A stretch of DNA of 64,000 bases from Endobugula sp047636495. GTDB taxonomy: Bacteria; Pseudomonadota; Gammaproteobacteria; Pseudomonadales; Cellvibrionaceae. Shown piece by piece: positions 27,701 through 36,459 of this stretch. Position 1 is the stretch's first letter. Each line of letters begins with the position of its first letter. The notes under the pieces were generated by a model, which saw only the letters and a list, made by a program, of their open reading frames with translations, was not told where the DNA came from and did no database searches. The translations under genes were made by a program, and so were the position numbers. The stretch spans positions 62,001-126,000 of the forward strand of contig JBLILH010000001.1 in the NCBI GenBank assembly GCA_047636495.1, in the 5' to 3' direction.

Positions 27701-27820
27701 GTGATTTCATTATCTTTTGGCGTATTGTTTTCAACCTTCGTGACATTGCTGCTAGTGCCCAATTTGTTTCTGCTAGGCATAAAGTTAACGACGCGTGATC
27801 ATTTTTCTGTCGATAAATAA
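24704..27820 (+). CDS. RND efflux permease
   Basis: This 1038-residue inner-membrane pump belongs to the AcrB/HAE-type resistance-nodulation-division family and uses the proton gradient. It begins with a membrane helix (WFIQNPIAANLLMVVILFVG), has the first periplasmic porter region and transmembrane segments with the GILVDDAIIV-type motif (LGIVVDDAIIVGESVY), where the paired Asp residues carry protons. A second half repeats the pattern (LACAGVVVNDNLVLLDRIQY). The order adaptor-permease fits a standard operon. The substrate cannot be told from sequence; the divergence from classical drug pumps suggests either drug, detergent or lipid export. Confidence 0.95.
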   Translation: MKRIIVWFIQNPIAANLLMVVILFVGLKNIPTVGKTVFPQTDQSTINISASYTGASPSEVEQQVVIRLEEVIADLDGIDEIFSSAREGLAQITVTIIEDYDSQRLLNEVKTRIDSVTTLPDEVDSVNVREVIPKRPLMSIAIHGNADEQRLKETAQWLRDEMTLLPSVASVDIEGVRNNEMSIEVSEKVLRKYQLTLDQIAVIIRRSSLNVPGGTVKTDAGNVQVQTRGQAYTEQEFADIIITASDSGAQLLLGDIATITDGFAEEDSEDNFNGQPAAYLELYTTTPPDVLDAAAEAKVAIETLRPLLPVDMQLTIWRDRSLLFESRMNLLLKNAISGLVLVFVMLMLFLTPVLAGWVSVGIATAFIGVFVLLPYTGITINMLSMYGFLLALGIVVDDAIIVGESVYTSQRRGKKGIEAAMSGTLFVYKPVLFAVISTVIFFSGIFGLPGWMGSLAYPIGVVVIVCLLFSLIESLFILPSHLSHSTVLNNDEARQRNLVSVGFYRLREVMSTGMEALAEQYYRPFLERTLHANGQTLTIFLMLFVIVMAAYLSGGYVSSSFTVQATSNSIRISATLPEGVAFTDVKRVQQQIEQAAYALEEDSQLIDINGDQPFVRAIRSVASNNRVRVRVALLPAEDRTVNILQVKDRWRETIGELEGVKELDLRYTINSSNKALRFRVNVTGNNQQVLTDSVNALKQTLAGYENVYDVEDTLAGARKEVELRIKPHAEVLGLRLADIASQIRQGFYGEEIQRIPRGTDDIKVMLRYPESERKTLEQIEDIYIRTQDGRSVPLASVADVVDIAGYSVINRENRRRTIVVSADLTEGVDALLLATQILDENLPRWQQQYTGLTIEAAGSLTEQKEFNSTLYLNMFIAILVSYGLMAIAFRSYWQPLLILTAIPFGFVGAILGHLIMDKSMSVMSMLGLLACAGVVVNDNLVLLDRIQYLYKKGLNTIDVLAAAGQDRFRAIILTSLTTFVGLLPVMFETSVQAQFLIPMVISLSFGVLFSTFVTLLLVPNLFLLGIKLTTRDHFSVDK

Positions 27821-27850
27821 AGTAACAATAGAATATAGAGATAAATAGTA

Positions 27851-28855
27851 ATGGTAGTTGCCTTATCCATATTGCCCATTTTTTTTATTATTGTTGTTGG
27901 GTTGTTCTTAAGAAAAATTGCTTTTGCTGACGCTAGTTTTTGGAGTGGCGCAGAAAAAATGACATATTATATTTTTTTACCTGCATTGCTGATTAATAAA
28001 ATGTCATCAGCAGAGACTAATGATATTAATCTTTCATCACTTGCGTTGACGTCTGTCTCAATATTATTATTGATGACAGCTATGATTATTGCTGGGCACA
28101 AAGTATTTCAATATTCCCGTAAAAAAGGAGTACAGCAAGAGTCCTGTCAACAGAGTAATACAGTCGTAACCGAAAAAGAGATTCTGCCGACTGCATTAAC
28201 ATCGGTTTTTCAAGGCGGAATTCGATTTAATACGTATGTTGGCTTGGCAATAGTGACCGCTTTGTATGGGTCGGAAGGTTTAGTGATTGCTGTGGTGATG
28301 GCAGCCATCATGATTCCTTTAATCAATATATTATGTGTCACGATGCTGCAAATCTATCACGCCAGCCACGACGGTATAGCATCACGTTACAGGCAGTTGA
28401 CGATGGCGATTATCACCAACCCTCTTATTGTTTCATGTGGACTCGGTATAGTGATTAATATGTTGGCAATACCGATACCTTTTGTAGTCAATCAAGTACT
28501 GTATTTGTTTTCTCAAGTGGCCTTACCGCTTGCATTGTTAACGGTGGGTGCAGCGTTAAATTTACATGGATTCGGTAGCGCGGCTATACCGGTCATTATA
28601 GCGTGTATTAGCAAATTTATATTATTGCCCATAGTGGCCATGGGTTTCGCCACTATGTTTGGACTGGGGGAGTTAGAGCGGGGAGTGCTGCTAGTATTCT
28701 CACTACTGCCTACGGCGACAGCATCTTATGTCTTGACGAAGCAACTGGGCGGTGATGCACAACTCATGGCAACGATTATAACCTTTCAAACGCTGCTATC
28801 TGCATTATGGATTCCTCTGGTGCTGGGAATTTTTGGGACCACTGTACTCGCATAA
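27851..28855 (+). CDS. AEC family transporter
   Basis: This 334-residue inner-membrane protein belongs to the auxin efflux carrier (AEC) family, bacterial members of which move small carboxylates such as malate or malonate. There are about ten hydrophobic segments, starting VVALSILPIFFIIVVGLFLR and including the conserved GLAIVTALYGSEGLVIAVV stretch and the C-terminal SLLPTATASYVL motif with its conserved Pro-Thr-Ala. A hydrophilic loop at about residues 90-115 splits the two halves. It starts 30 bp after the RND permease and may be read from the same transcript, though a functional link is not obvious. Confidence 0.9.
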   Translation: MVVALSILPIFFIIVVGLFLRKIAFADASFWSGAEKMTYYIFLPALLINKMSSAETNDINLSSLALTSVSILLLMTAMIIAGHKVFQYSRKKGVQQESCQQSNTVVTEKEILPTALTSVFQGGIRFNTYVGLAIVTALYGSEGLVIAVVMAAIMIPLINILCVTMLQIYHASHDGIASRYRQLTMAIITNPLIVSCGLGIVINMLAIPIPFVVNQVLYLFSQVALPLALLTVGAALNLHGFGSAAIPVIIACISKFILLPIVAMGFATMFGLGELERGVLLVFSLLPTATASYVLTKQLGGDAQLMATIITFQTLLSALWIPLVLGIFGTTVLA

Positions 28856-28887
28856 AAAGCGCAAGGATTTTATGGGTAGCCAGCGTT

Positions 28888-29217
28888 TCAAGGACAGCGA
28901 TAAGCAATATACGATTGTTCTCCATTCTCAACCGGTGTGTTGGCAACAACAGTATTGGCATCTAATCTAGTGGCTTCGTTGCGTGCTAGGGTGGTTAATT
29001 CTGCTGCAATCTTTTTACCCTCTCGCTGACTGCCCAATACGACACTCGCGCGAGTTTTCGCATTGACTGTACCGAGTCGCTCGCAGTCTTGATGCAGATC
29101 TTTATTGTATTTGAGTGTGACACTTCTGCCTTCTGGCTTTAATTCTACCCAGGTGCAGGCGGTGACGGCAGACAATATGCAGCTAAACGAGATGGCGGTG
29201 ACAATAGAGAATTTCAT
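28888..29217 (-). CDS. DUF4156 family lipoprotein
   Basis: This 109-residue protein is a small exported lipoprotein. The signal peptide ends in the lipobox VTAC with Cys21. The mature part has the family features WVELKPEGRSV, DCERLGTVNAKT, LARNEATRLDANTVV and the closing YRCP, with two conserved cysteines (DCERL and YRC) that could pair. This matches DUF4156 (YjeI-like). Its function is unknown; members are periplasmic or outer-membrane. It is convergent with the AEC transporter gene and its stop is 33 bp away. Confidence 0.88.
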   Translation of the reverse strand: MKFSIVTAISFSCILSAVTACTWVELKPEGRSVTLKYNKDLHQDCERLGTVNAKTRASVVLGSQREGKKIAAELTTLARNEATRLDANTVVANTPVENGEQSYIAYRCP

Positions 29218-29271
29218 TGTATAACTCTTTATAGTTGTTTTATGGTTTTTTTTGGCGGCTACTATTTATCT

Positions 29272-29745
29272 TTATCCAGCCTCAGCGGCCAGCTTACTTG
29301 CGATGGTTTCATAAGGCGCATAGCCGCGCTTTAGCCACCATTTTTTTGCTGTTATATTACCGCTATCCCAGCCTACTTGAAAAGCTTGAGCGCCTTTTAC
29401 GATTAATGCATTTTCTATTTTTTTGAGTAGCTGTTCTCCAATGCCCCGGCAGCGGTAATGACCATCCACCCACAAGCTGTAAACAACACCAACATTTGAT
29501 ATGTTGACGCCGGGTTTTTCAAAGGTATGCCCAGAAATAGTGCCAATAATTGTGCCATCTTCAGCGGTAGCGACTAATACCACCGCGTTCGCTGATGCCA
29601 TCGCATGTTTGAGTACGATCTCAGCGTGGACACTTTTATCTTCACTGTCGCCCCCAAATGGGCGTACTTCAGTTATATTATCAATAGATTGCCAGCAATG
29701 AATCAATAATGGCATGTCAAATAAATGTGCGAGGCGAATATTCAT
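29272..29745 (-). CDS. GNAT family N-acetyltransferase
   Basis: This 157-residue cytoplasmic enzyme has the GNAT fold. The acetyl-CoA pyrophosphate loop is visible as HYRCRGIGEQLLKKIE (about residues 96-111), preceded by a strand with VVYSLWVD and followed by a short C-terminal part with FQVGWDSGNITAKKWWLKRG. The substrate is not indicated by context, since neighbours are a DUF4156 lipoprotein and pckA. The start ATG at 29745 (MNIRLAHLFD) gives a normal GNAT beginning. Confidence 0.9.
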   Translation of the reverse strand: MNIRLAHLFDMPLLIHCWQSIDNITEVRPFGGDSEDKSVHAEIVLKHAMASANAVVLVATAEDGTIIGTISGHTFEKPGVNISNVGVVYSLWVDGHYRCRGIGEQLLKKIENALIVKGAQAFQVGWDSGNITAKKWWLKRGYAPYETIASKLAAEAG

Positions 29746-29824
29746 ATTGTGTGTGTATAATTCAATGGTGGTTTAATACTAGTAATATAAATCGATAACT
29801 ATCCCGTCTCTTTCTCCAGACGGT

Positions 29825-29850
29825 AAAAAGGCCGCATAAGCGGCCTTTTA
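29825..29850 (-). terminator. Intrinsic terminator between pckA and the GNAT gene
   Basis: A GC-rich 6-bp stem GGCCGC/GCGGCC (29830-29835 and 29840-29845) with a 4-nt loop is flanked by A-tracts and T-tracts on both strands. It lies 20 bp beyond the pckA stop, which makes it a good terminator for pckA on the minus strand. Confidence 0.88.
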
Positions 29851-29869
29851 GAACACGACGGCCAATGAC

Positions 29870-31426
29870 TTAACCTTGAGGGCCAGCATCTGCAACATCA
29901 TCACTTACATTAAATTTCTTAATGTTTTCAGCAAACAGACCCGCTAGCTTAGAGGCTTGGGCGTCGTATTCTGCACGATCTTTCCAGGCCACTAAAGGAT
30001 TAACATATTGTGCGTCAACGCCAGGAATAGTCGTCGGGATTTCCAGGTTAAGGATATCTAGGTGCTCGGTGTCTACATTGTCGAGTGCACCGTTTTGAAT
30101 GGCAGCAACAACGGCACGAGTCACCGGTATCGGGAAGCGCGAACCTTTACCGTTCGCACCACCAGCACCGCCAGTCCAACCCGTATTCACTAGGTAAACT
30201 TTAGCGTCGAATTCTTCAACCCGTTTCATTAATAGGTCGCCGTATTCACGTGCCGGACGTGGCATAAACGGTGCCCCAAAGCAGGTAGAGAAAGCTGGAT
30301 GAATACCCGCTTCTGCCCCTAACTCCGTTGAGCCTACACGAGCAGTGTAGCCAGAAAGGAAGTGATAAGCTGCAGCTTCTTTGCTTAGGATCGAAACTGG
30401 AGGAATAACACCCGTCACATCACAAGTTAAGAAGATAACGTTCTTAGGTTCTCCGGCACGATTCTCTAGTTGGCGCATTTCTACGTGTTCTAGAGGATAA
30501 GAGCAGCGACCATTTTCGGTCAGGCTGGTATTGTGATAGTCCGGTACACCGGCAGCATCATGAACAACATTCTCAACGATGGCGCCTTTTCGGATAGCAT
30601 CCCAAATGACAGGTTCATTTTTTTGACTTAGATCGATCGTTTTTGCATAGCAACCACCTTCGATATTAAATACTGCGCCTTTTGCCCACCCGTGCTCGTC
30701 ATCACCAATTAGGTAACGTTCAGGGTCAGCAGATAAGGTTGTTTTCCCTGTGCCAGATAGACCAAAGAATAAGCAGGTATCGCCATCTTTGCCCACGTTA
30801 GCCGAGCAATGCATGGGCATAACGTCTTTTTCTGGGAGTAGAAAATTTTGCACAGAAAACATAGATTTCTTCATTTCGCCCGCATAACGCATGCCCGCAA
30901 GAAGAATTTTACGTTGTGCAAAGTTAATGCAAACAATACCTTCAGAGTTGGTGCCATCCCTTTCAGGCTCGCAGACGAAGTTCGCCGCGTGAAGAATAGT
31001 CCATTCTTCTTTTGATTTAGGGTTGTAATTATCCGTACGGATAAACATATTAAGGGCAAATAGGCTATGCCAAGCAGTCTCCGTCGTCACACGAACCGGA
31101 AGATAATGATCTGGGTCTTCAGCAACATGGAACGAAGAAACGAACTGATCGACCTCTGAGATATAGTTTCCTACTCTTTCCCATAGCGCATCAAATTTGT
31201 CGGCGGGAAAGGGGCGATTAACGGTTTCCCAGTCAATAGCTTCTGCCGTTGATGGCTCTTCAACAATAAAGCGGTCAGCGGGTGAGCGACCTGTGCGCAC
31301 ACCTGTTTCGGTGGCTAGTGCGCCAGTGTGAGTGAGTTTACCTTCGCCACGCTCGATTGCTTCTGCAATGAGTTCTTCAGCGGTTAAGTTGGTAAAAACT
31401 TGAACAGGGGTATCAACCTCAGTCAT
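29870..31426 (-). CDS. pckA: Phosphoenolpyruvate carboxykinase (ATP)
   Basis: PckA makes phosphoenolpyruvate from oxaloacetate with ATP, the first committed step of gluconeogenesis. The 518-residue length is normal. The kinase-1a P-loop is FFGLSGTGKTTLSADPERYL, followed by IGDDEHGWA with the metal ligands (kinase-2) and the oxaloacetate-binding segments RTGRSPADRF and WTGGAGGANGKGSRFP. The gene is single and followed by a strong terminator. The HslO gene lies upstream on the same strand after a 201-bp gap, the order known in Pseudomonas. Confidence 0.97.
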   Translation of the reverse strand: MTEVDTPVQVFTNLTAEELIAEAIERGEGKLTHTGALATETGVRTGRSPADRFIVEEPSTAEAIDWETVNRPFPADKFDALWERVGNYISEVDQFVSSFHVAEDPDHYLPVRVTTETAWHSLFALNMFIRTDNYNPKSKEEWTILHAANFVCEPERDGTNSEGIVCINFAQRKILLAGMRYAGEMKKSMFSVQNFLLPEKDVMPMHCSANVGKDGDTCLFFGLSGTGKTTLSADPERYLIGDDEHGWAKGAVFNIEGGCYAKTIDLSQKNEPVIWDAIRKGAIVENVVHDAAGVPDYHNTSLTENGRCSYPLEHVEMRQLENRAGEPKNVIFLTCDVTGVIPPVSILSKEAAAYHFLSGYTARVGSTELGAEAGIHPAFSTCFGAPFMPRPAREYGDLLMKRVEEFDAKVYLVNTGWTGGAGGANGKGSRFPIPVTRAVVAAIQNGALDNVDTEHLDILNLEIPTTIPGVDAQYVNPLVAWKDRAEYDAQASKLAGLFAENIKKFNVSDDVADAGPQG

Positions 31427-31627
31427 TCTTTTGATCCTGTGTGTATGGTTATTGGCTTTCGCGAGTGAACCATTTTTCAGTTATTGTCGGCAACAAGGCA
31501 CATTACCAACAGCTCAATAAGTAAAATGGTCAGACATTATCTCAGAATCAACAAAAAAAACGAAGCCCTAAAGTGTTTATTTTTTAACCATCTCACTATT
31601 TTTGTACCGTTCATTGCCAAAATCGCT

Positions 31628-32500
31628 TTAATGTTGGGTATTTGCTGAAAATAATTCTCGCACATTAGCCGCTTTATAGATGTACTGAAAACCACAAAAA
31701 TGACAATCGACAACAATTCGGCCTTCTTCCTTAATCATTTGTTGAAGAGATTCTTCGCCTAACGGTTTTAGTGTTTGGTTAGAGCGCTCTTGAGAACAGC
31801 TACAACCGAACACAATATGCTCGGCATCGAATACCCTCACTCCGCTCTCATGAAACAATCTGGTCAGTAGTGTGGTGTGCTCAAGCGTTAGCATCTCCTC
31901 GGTAGACACGGTATTGGCTAATTGAGCCTGTGTTTCCCACATTTCGTTATTTTCTTCAGCACTGGCCACTTGCTGCGGTAAGCGTTGTAGGAGTAAACCT
32001 GATGCTGTGTCATCGCTACTGCACAACCATATTTTGGTGGGTAGTTGTTCTGACTGCATAAAGTAGTCTTCTAAGCATTCTGCCAAAGTATCAGCATCAA
32101 GCGCCACGATACCTTGGTAACGTTTACCTTTATTGGGGTCAATCGTTATGGATAAGACGCCTTTGCCCAGTAAAGAGGTCAGTGAACGAGCGTCTAAGCC
32201 AGCTTCGTTCTTGATTTGTGCGACACAGCGAATCTTTTTTTGATGATTGATTTCCGCCATGATGAGTGAGAGATCTCCATCCCCCCGTGCTTGCAGCGTC
32301 ATGATGCCTTCAAATTTGAGTGTTCTAGACAATAATGAAGTAGCGGTTAAAAACTCACCCAGAAGCTTGTTTATCGTCGCCGGATAGTGCTGATGTGAAA
32401 AAGCATCATGCATGGACTGTTTGAGAGTGACGATCTCACCACGAATATCGCTATTATCAAAAATAAAGCGTCTGAGTTGGTCGTTAGAGGTGTTATTCAT
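31628..32500 (-). CDS. hslO: Redox-regulated chaperone Hsp33
   Basis: Hsp33 is a cytoplasmic holdase activated by oxidation and heat. The 290-residue product has a typical N-terminal dimer domain and a C-terminal zinc switch with CSC at about residues 232/234 and CHFC at 265/268, so all four zinc cysteines are present. The linker between is of normal length. In Pseudomonas this gene is near hslR; here a methyl-accepting chemotaxis gene on the opposite strand separates them. The start is ATG at 32500. Confidence 0.96.
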   Translation of the reverse strand: MNNTSNDQLRRFIFDNSDIRGEIVTLKQSMHDAFSHQHYPATINKLLGEFLTATSLLSRTLKFEGIMTLQARGDGDLSLIMAEINHQKKIRCVAQIKNEAGLDARSLTSLLGKGVLSITIDPNKGKRYQGIVALDADTLAECLEDYFMQSEQLPTKIWLCSSDDTASGLLLQRLPQQVASAEENNEMWETQAQLANTVSTEEMLTLEHTTLLTRLFHESGVRVFDAEHIVFGCSCSQERSNQTLKPLGEESLQQMIKEEGRIVVDCHFCGFQYIYKAANVRELFSANTQH

Positions 32501-32723
32501 GTTTTATCGCTGCTTATATTGGAATAGTCGAATGCACTGTTGTCCAGCTACTCTGAAGTAAAATCAAGTCATCATATTAACGGTTAATATAACACTCGGA
32601 TACAAAGAGAATAGCTGAGCGGTGTATTTATCAAATAAAAGGGTAATTTCTTCGACAATAAAAAATTATCTTCTACCATTAGTATACATAGGGTCGATCT
32701 TAACTCGTTAAGGAAGAGAAATC

Positions 32724-34250
32724 ATGTTTCAAGGTTTGGCGGCAAAATTCAGTATCGGGGTCTTCATAATAGTTGCCTTATTGTTTTCTATTTATGGGGC
32801 TTATGATTACCAGAAAATGTCAGCTCGGTTGTATCAAGGCCAAAAAGATACAGTAACATTAATCGCGAATAGCTTATCTGAGACAGTGTCTTCGGCATTG
32901 TGGAATTATGAATCAGAAACGGTTAAACGCGCGCTACAAAGCAATATTAATGTGCCAGGCATAGAGGTGGTTGGTGTATTTGATATGCAAGGGAAATTAT
33001 TCGATGCGTTTAAAGCCGATGCAGAGGGCAATGCTGAGAGAGTAAAAGATATTGATATTAATGACCCTTCGTTGCAAAAGCATCCATTAACTTATGATGA
33101 TCGCGTCAAAGTGCGTGAAGTAGGCAATCTATTTTTCACTACCAATACCCGTCACATAGAAAAAGAACTCTCGCAATTAATATACATAGCGTTGGGGAAA
33201 ACTATTGTATCTATTGCTTTATTGGTGAGTATTATTGTTCTGCTAATGAAGGTGTTAGTTTCTCGACCGATCAATATAGTGGTCGAGGCATTGCGTGATA
33301 TCTCTATGGGTGAAGGTGATTTGACGAAACGGCTGCCAGAAAATGCGGTGGGCGAAATTGGCACGTTATCCCGTTATTTCAACAAGTTTGTCGAGCGTAT
33401 CCAGAACATGGTGATTGATTCGGCAGCCACTAATAACGACTTAGTGGAGGCTGTTGATCAGCTTAAGTACATTGTTGATAAAAGTTCAGAGTTGGTTCGT
33501 ACACAACAAGATGAAACGAATATGATAGCGACGGCGGTTAATGAAATGAGCGTTACCGCTACTGAAGTTGCCTCAAATGCCAACGAAGCGGCCGAGTTTA
33601 CAGAGACGGCTAATAAAGAAGTGGGTGAGGCCACCGCTATGATATCGAATACAGTGAATGTTGTCGAAAGCTTAGCCAATGATTTTGCCAACGGCACGAC
33701 AAGTATCGCATCGGTGCAAGACCGCGTGAATGACATAGGATCGGTATTGGATGTTATTCGAGGTATAGCCGAACAGACCAACTTACTCGCCTTAAATGCA
33801 GCGATCGAAGCGGCGCGTGCGGGTGAGCAGGGTCGAGGCTTTGCGGTGGTCGCCGATGAGGTGCGCGCATTAGCGGGTCGAACCCAGCAGAGTACAGGCG
33901 AAATTCAAACGATGATTGAGCGCTTACAAGAAAGTGCAGGTGAAGCAGTTAAAGTGATGGACGGTGGCACAGCGACGAGTAAAAATGCGGTATCTATGGC
34001 GAACGATGCAGGGCAGAATTTAGCAGATATTTCTGGTCATATTAATTCGTTGAACAGTATGAACGCCCAAACGGCGTTGGCGGTAGGTGAGCAATCACAA
34101 GTGTCAGAATCGGTTAGTGAGAACATCACCCGTATTGCAAGTTTAGCCAATGAAACCAATGAAGTGACATCGCAAGCATTGAAGATTAGCGCCTCAGTCG
34201 AGTCCGCGACTAATCGTCTAAAAGCCATGATCGGCAGCTTTAAAGTGTAA
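32724..34250 (+). CDS. Methyl-accepting chemotaxis protein
   Basis: This 508-residue chemoreceptor has a first membrane segment at about 9-29 (FSIGVFIIVALLFSIYGAYD), a short periplasmic sensor with a single-Cache-like look (SSALWNYESETVKRALQSNI), a second segment near 150-172 (ALGKTIVSIALLVSIIVLLM), a HAMP linker and the long signalling hairpin. The tip reads EQTNLLALNAAIEAARAGEQ, the highly conserved interaction site for CheA/CheW. No C-terminal methyltransferase-docking pentapeptide is seen. The ligand is unknown. The gene is inserted, on the opposite strand, between hslO and hslR. Confidence 0.95.
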   Translation: MFQGLAAKFSIGVFIIVALLFSIYGAYDYQKMSARLYQGQKDTVTLIANSLSETVSSALWNYESETVKRALQSNINVPGIEVVGVFDMQGKLFDAFKADAEGNAERVKDIDINDPSLQKHPLTYDDRVKVREVGNLFFTTNTRHIEKELSQLIYIALGKTIVSIALLVSIIVLLMKVLVSRPINIVVEALRDISMGEGDLTKRLPENAVGEIGTLSRYFNKFVERIQNMVIDSAATNNDLVEAVDQLKYIVDKSSELVRTQQDETNMIATAVNEMSVTATEVASNANEAAEFTETANKEVGEATAMISNTVNVVESLANDFANGTTSIASVQDRVNDIGSVLDVIRGIAEQTNLLALNAAIEAARAGEQGRGFAVVADEVRALAGRTQQSTGEIQTMIERLQESAGEAVKVMDGGTATSKNAVSMANDAGQNLADISGHINSLNSMNAQTALAVGEQSQVSESVSENITRIASLANETNEVTSQALKISASVESATNRLKAMIGSFKV

Positions 34251-34307
34251 CTAATTAAGGGAAGAGACTTTACGTCAACAATGTCGGTTGGTACCACGCC
34301 TTTTTTA

Positions 34308-34703
34308 TTACTCAATATTGTCCATCATGTCTTTAAACTGATGAATTTGGCGTCGCTGCTTCTTAGTGGGGCGCTTGTCAGTATGCAGTCCAGAGGCGCT
34401 TTTTAATAATGTGCGCTGAACGTCATTTTGCAATCGTTTCTCTATACTCTCTGCGGTTTCTTCGTAAAGTAAGACTGCTTCGGGCGCCCCCCTGCGCCTA
34501 TCAGATAAGCCCGTCACCTCGATAGTTTTTTCATTCCAGTCTTGCCGAATCGTTAACAGGGTTCCAATAATGATGTCTTTGCTGGCTTTTACACGTTGGC
34601 CGTTGCAGTGTACTTTGCCACCCTCAATCGCTTGTTTGGCAAGGTTGCGTGTCTTAAAAAATCGCGCGGACCATAACCATTTATCAATACGGAGTTTATT
34701 CAT
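34308..34703 (-). CDS. hslR: Ribosome-associated heat shock protein Hsp15
   Basis: Hsp15 is an S4-domain RNA-binding protein that recycles stalled 50S subunits carrying nascent chains. The 131-residue product starts MNKLRIDKWLWSARFFKTR, the S4 start, followed by NLAKQAIEGGKVHCNGQRVK, and ends in a basic tail (DKRPTKKQRRQIHQF). It is 14 bp downstream of the HAD phosphatase gene on the same strand, consistent with the yrfG-hslR pair. Its partner hslO lies further on beyond a chemotaxis gene. Confidence 0.95.
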   Translation of the reverse strand: MNKLRIDKWLWSARFFKTRNLAKQAIEGGKVHCNGQRVKASKDIIIGTLLTIRQDWNEKTIEVTGLSDRRRGAPEAVLLYEETAESIEKRLQNDVQRTLLKSASGLHTDKRPTKKQRRQIHQFKDMMDNIE

Positions 34704-34717
34704 GACGCAATAGCCTG

Positions 34718-35419
34718 CTATTGTTGAGTGTCGGGCATAATTTCGGAGAAGTGGTGGATCGCATTAGGTATAGTAAGCTCTCTGTGTACGTGGCTGTCTG
34801 GTTGATGAATGCCTATTGTGTGGGCGATGCCATATTCTTCAGCAGCAGCTAAAATGCGAGCGTTATCATCAATAAAAAGTGTTGTTTGAGGATCAAAAGT
34901 ATAATTTGATGCCTCTCCATTATCTGTTGTCAGTAAATGCGCCGATAAGCGTTGCCAAAACAGCTGCTCCTCTTTTGGTGTATTAAATTGGTGTGATGAA
35001 ATAGTCCGGTGTAAGTAAGCTTGAATGCATGTAGCATTGAGTTTCATCGTTAACCCAATCGGGTGAGCATTGGTTACAAGGATCACGTGCTTTTTCTGCT
35101 TATGTAAAAACTGTAAAAACGCTTCGGTATAAGGTCGTTCGGTAATTTTATGCGCCACATCATTTTCGGCCTTCAGTTTACCGACATCTAACGCTAGGGT
35201 GTCACTCCAGTAATCTAGACAGTACCAGTTGAGAGTGCCATCCAAGGATTGAATGTGCTCGTGTAAGTGTGCTTGTGCTAGTGCTAAAGGAATACCCTTA
35301 ATGGCAGCATAACGCATAGGTAAATAGGTTGACCAAAAGTAATTGTCGTAGTGTAGATCAAGTAATGTGCCATCCATGTCCAAGAGCACGGTATCAATCT
35401 TGTTCCAGTTAATCATCAT
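34718..35419 (-). CDS. yrfG: HAD hydrolase, GMP/IMP nucleotidase type
   Basis: This 233-residue cytoplasmic enzyme belongs to the HAD superfamily. Motif I is VLLDMDGTLLDL with the nucleophile Asp and acid/base Asp. Motif II is VILVTNAHP and motif IV is TLFIDDNARILAAA. The sequence LHYDNYFWSTYLPMRYA fits the cap of the YrfG subgroup, which in E. coli hydrolyses GMP and IMP. The order with hslR downstream and cysQ divergent is the classic one. A second possible start is the following ATG (35416). The substrate is inferred from synteny. Confidence 0.88.
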   Translation of the reverse strand: MMINWNKIDTVLLDMDGTLLDLHYDNYFWSTYLPMRYAAIKGIPLALAQAHLHEHIQSLDGTLNWYCLDYWSDTLALDVGKLKAENDVAHKITERPYTEAFLQFLHKQKKHVILVTNAHPIGLTMKLNATCIQAYLHRTISSHQFNTPKEEQLFWQRLSAHLLTTDNGEASNYTFDPQTTLFIDDNARILAAAEEYGIAHTIGIHQPDSHVHRELTIPNAIHHFSEIMPDTQQ

Positions 35420-35511
35420 AGTGACGTCGTCTCGAGTGCTGTTCAGGTATTTCTTCGGCGCAGGTTGTTATCATATCAAATCTATTATCGAAGAACACGA
35501 GGCGCCACTTT

Positions 35512-36357
35512 ATGTATGCAGATTTAATTCAGCCCCTGCTTGCGCTCACTCAGCAAGCTAGTCTCGTCATTATGGATGTATATGCGGGGCATGTAGCGAT
35601 TAACGAAAGTGTCAAAGACGATAACTCGCCAGTAACGGCTGCGGACATTGCTGCCAATACCATATTGACTCGCGGCTTGAGCGGTTTGCTAGCGGATACC
35701 CCTGTGCTGTCAGAGGAGGATATTATGCCCACATTCGAGGTTCGACGACGCTGGGTGCGTTATTGGCTGATAGATCCACTGGACGGCACTAAGGAATTCT
35801 TAGCAAAAAACGATGAATTCACCGTTAATATAGCACTCATCGAGAACGGCTACCCCGTATTAGGCATAGTAACATTGCCTGTATCTGGCGTAAGCTATTA
35901 TGGTATCTGCAGTGGCGCAGGCCAAGGTGCATATCGAATCGAGAAAAATCAATCGCCAATACTTTTAGGGGTAAGGGAGGCAGGTGATGGATCGTGTTTG
36001 GCATCGCCTTTAATTGTGTTGATGAGCCGCCGCCATAACAATCTAGATACGGACACGCTAGTGAATTTTCTTAACAGCTCGTGGCCTTTTGTGCGTTACT
36101 TGCAGGTAGGTAGTTCATTGAAGTTTTGTCGTATTGCAGAAGCTATCGCCGATTTTTATCCGCGATTGGCACCGACGTGTGTGTGGGACACAGGTGCTGC
36201 GCAGGCTATTGTTGAAGCTGCTGGAGGTCATGTGGTTGATACGCGTTTTAGGCGTTTATCTTATAATGCTAAGGAGTCGTTAGTTAACCCAAATTTTTAT
36301 GTTATTGGCTCGAACCTCAACGCTTGGCAGGAGCGCTTGGCTGTATTTAGCCCGTAA
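35512..36357 (+). CDS. cysQ: 3'(2'),5'-bisphosphate nucleotidase
   Basis: CysQ removes the 3' phosphate from PAP/PAPS, protecting sulfur assimilation, and belongs to the inositol monophosphatase superfamily. In 281 residues the metal-binding motifs are all present: DDNSPVTAADIAAN near the start, LSEEDI, then WLIDPLDGTKEF and, towards the C-terminus, CVWDTGAAQAIVEAAGG. It is divergent from yrfG with a 92-bp spacer. The usual family length is about 265-270, so the protein is slightly long, mainly from a loop around residues 145-165. Confidence 0.95.
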   Translation: MYADLIQPLLALTQQASLVIMDVYAGHVAINESVKDDNSPVTAADIAANTILTRGLSGLLADTPVLSEEDIMPTFEVRRRWVRYWLIDPLDGTKEFLAKNDEFTVNIALIENGYPVLGIVTLPVSGVSYYGICSGAGQGAYRIEKNQSPILLGVREAGDGSCLASPLIVLMSRRHNNLDTDTLVNFLNSSWPFVRYLQVGSSLKFCRIAEAIADFYPRLAPTCVWDTGAAQAIVEAAGGHVVDTRFRRLSYNAKESLVNPNFYVIGSNLNAWQERLAVFSP

Positions 36358-36459
36358 CGAGTATTCGCCGTCATTAATGTAGCAAACAGCAGAAGCTTCA
36401 ACACTTTTGAGTCCTTAATCACTTGCAGTTTTTACCATATCAGCGTTTAATTGTTCACT

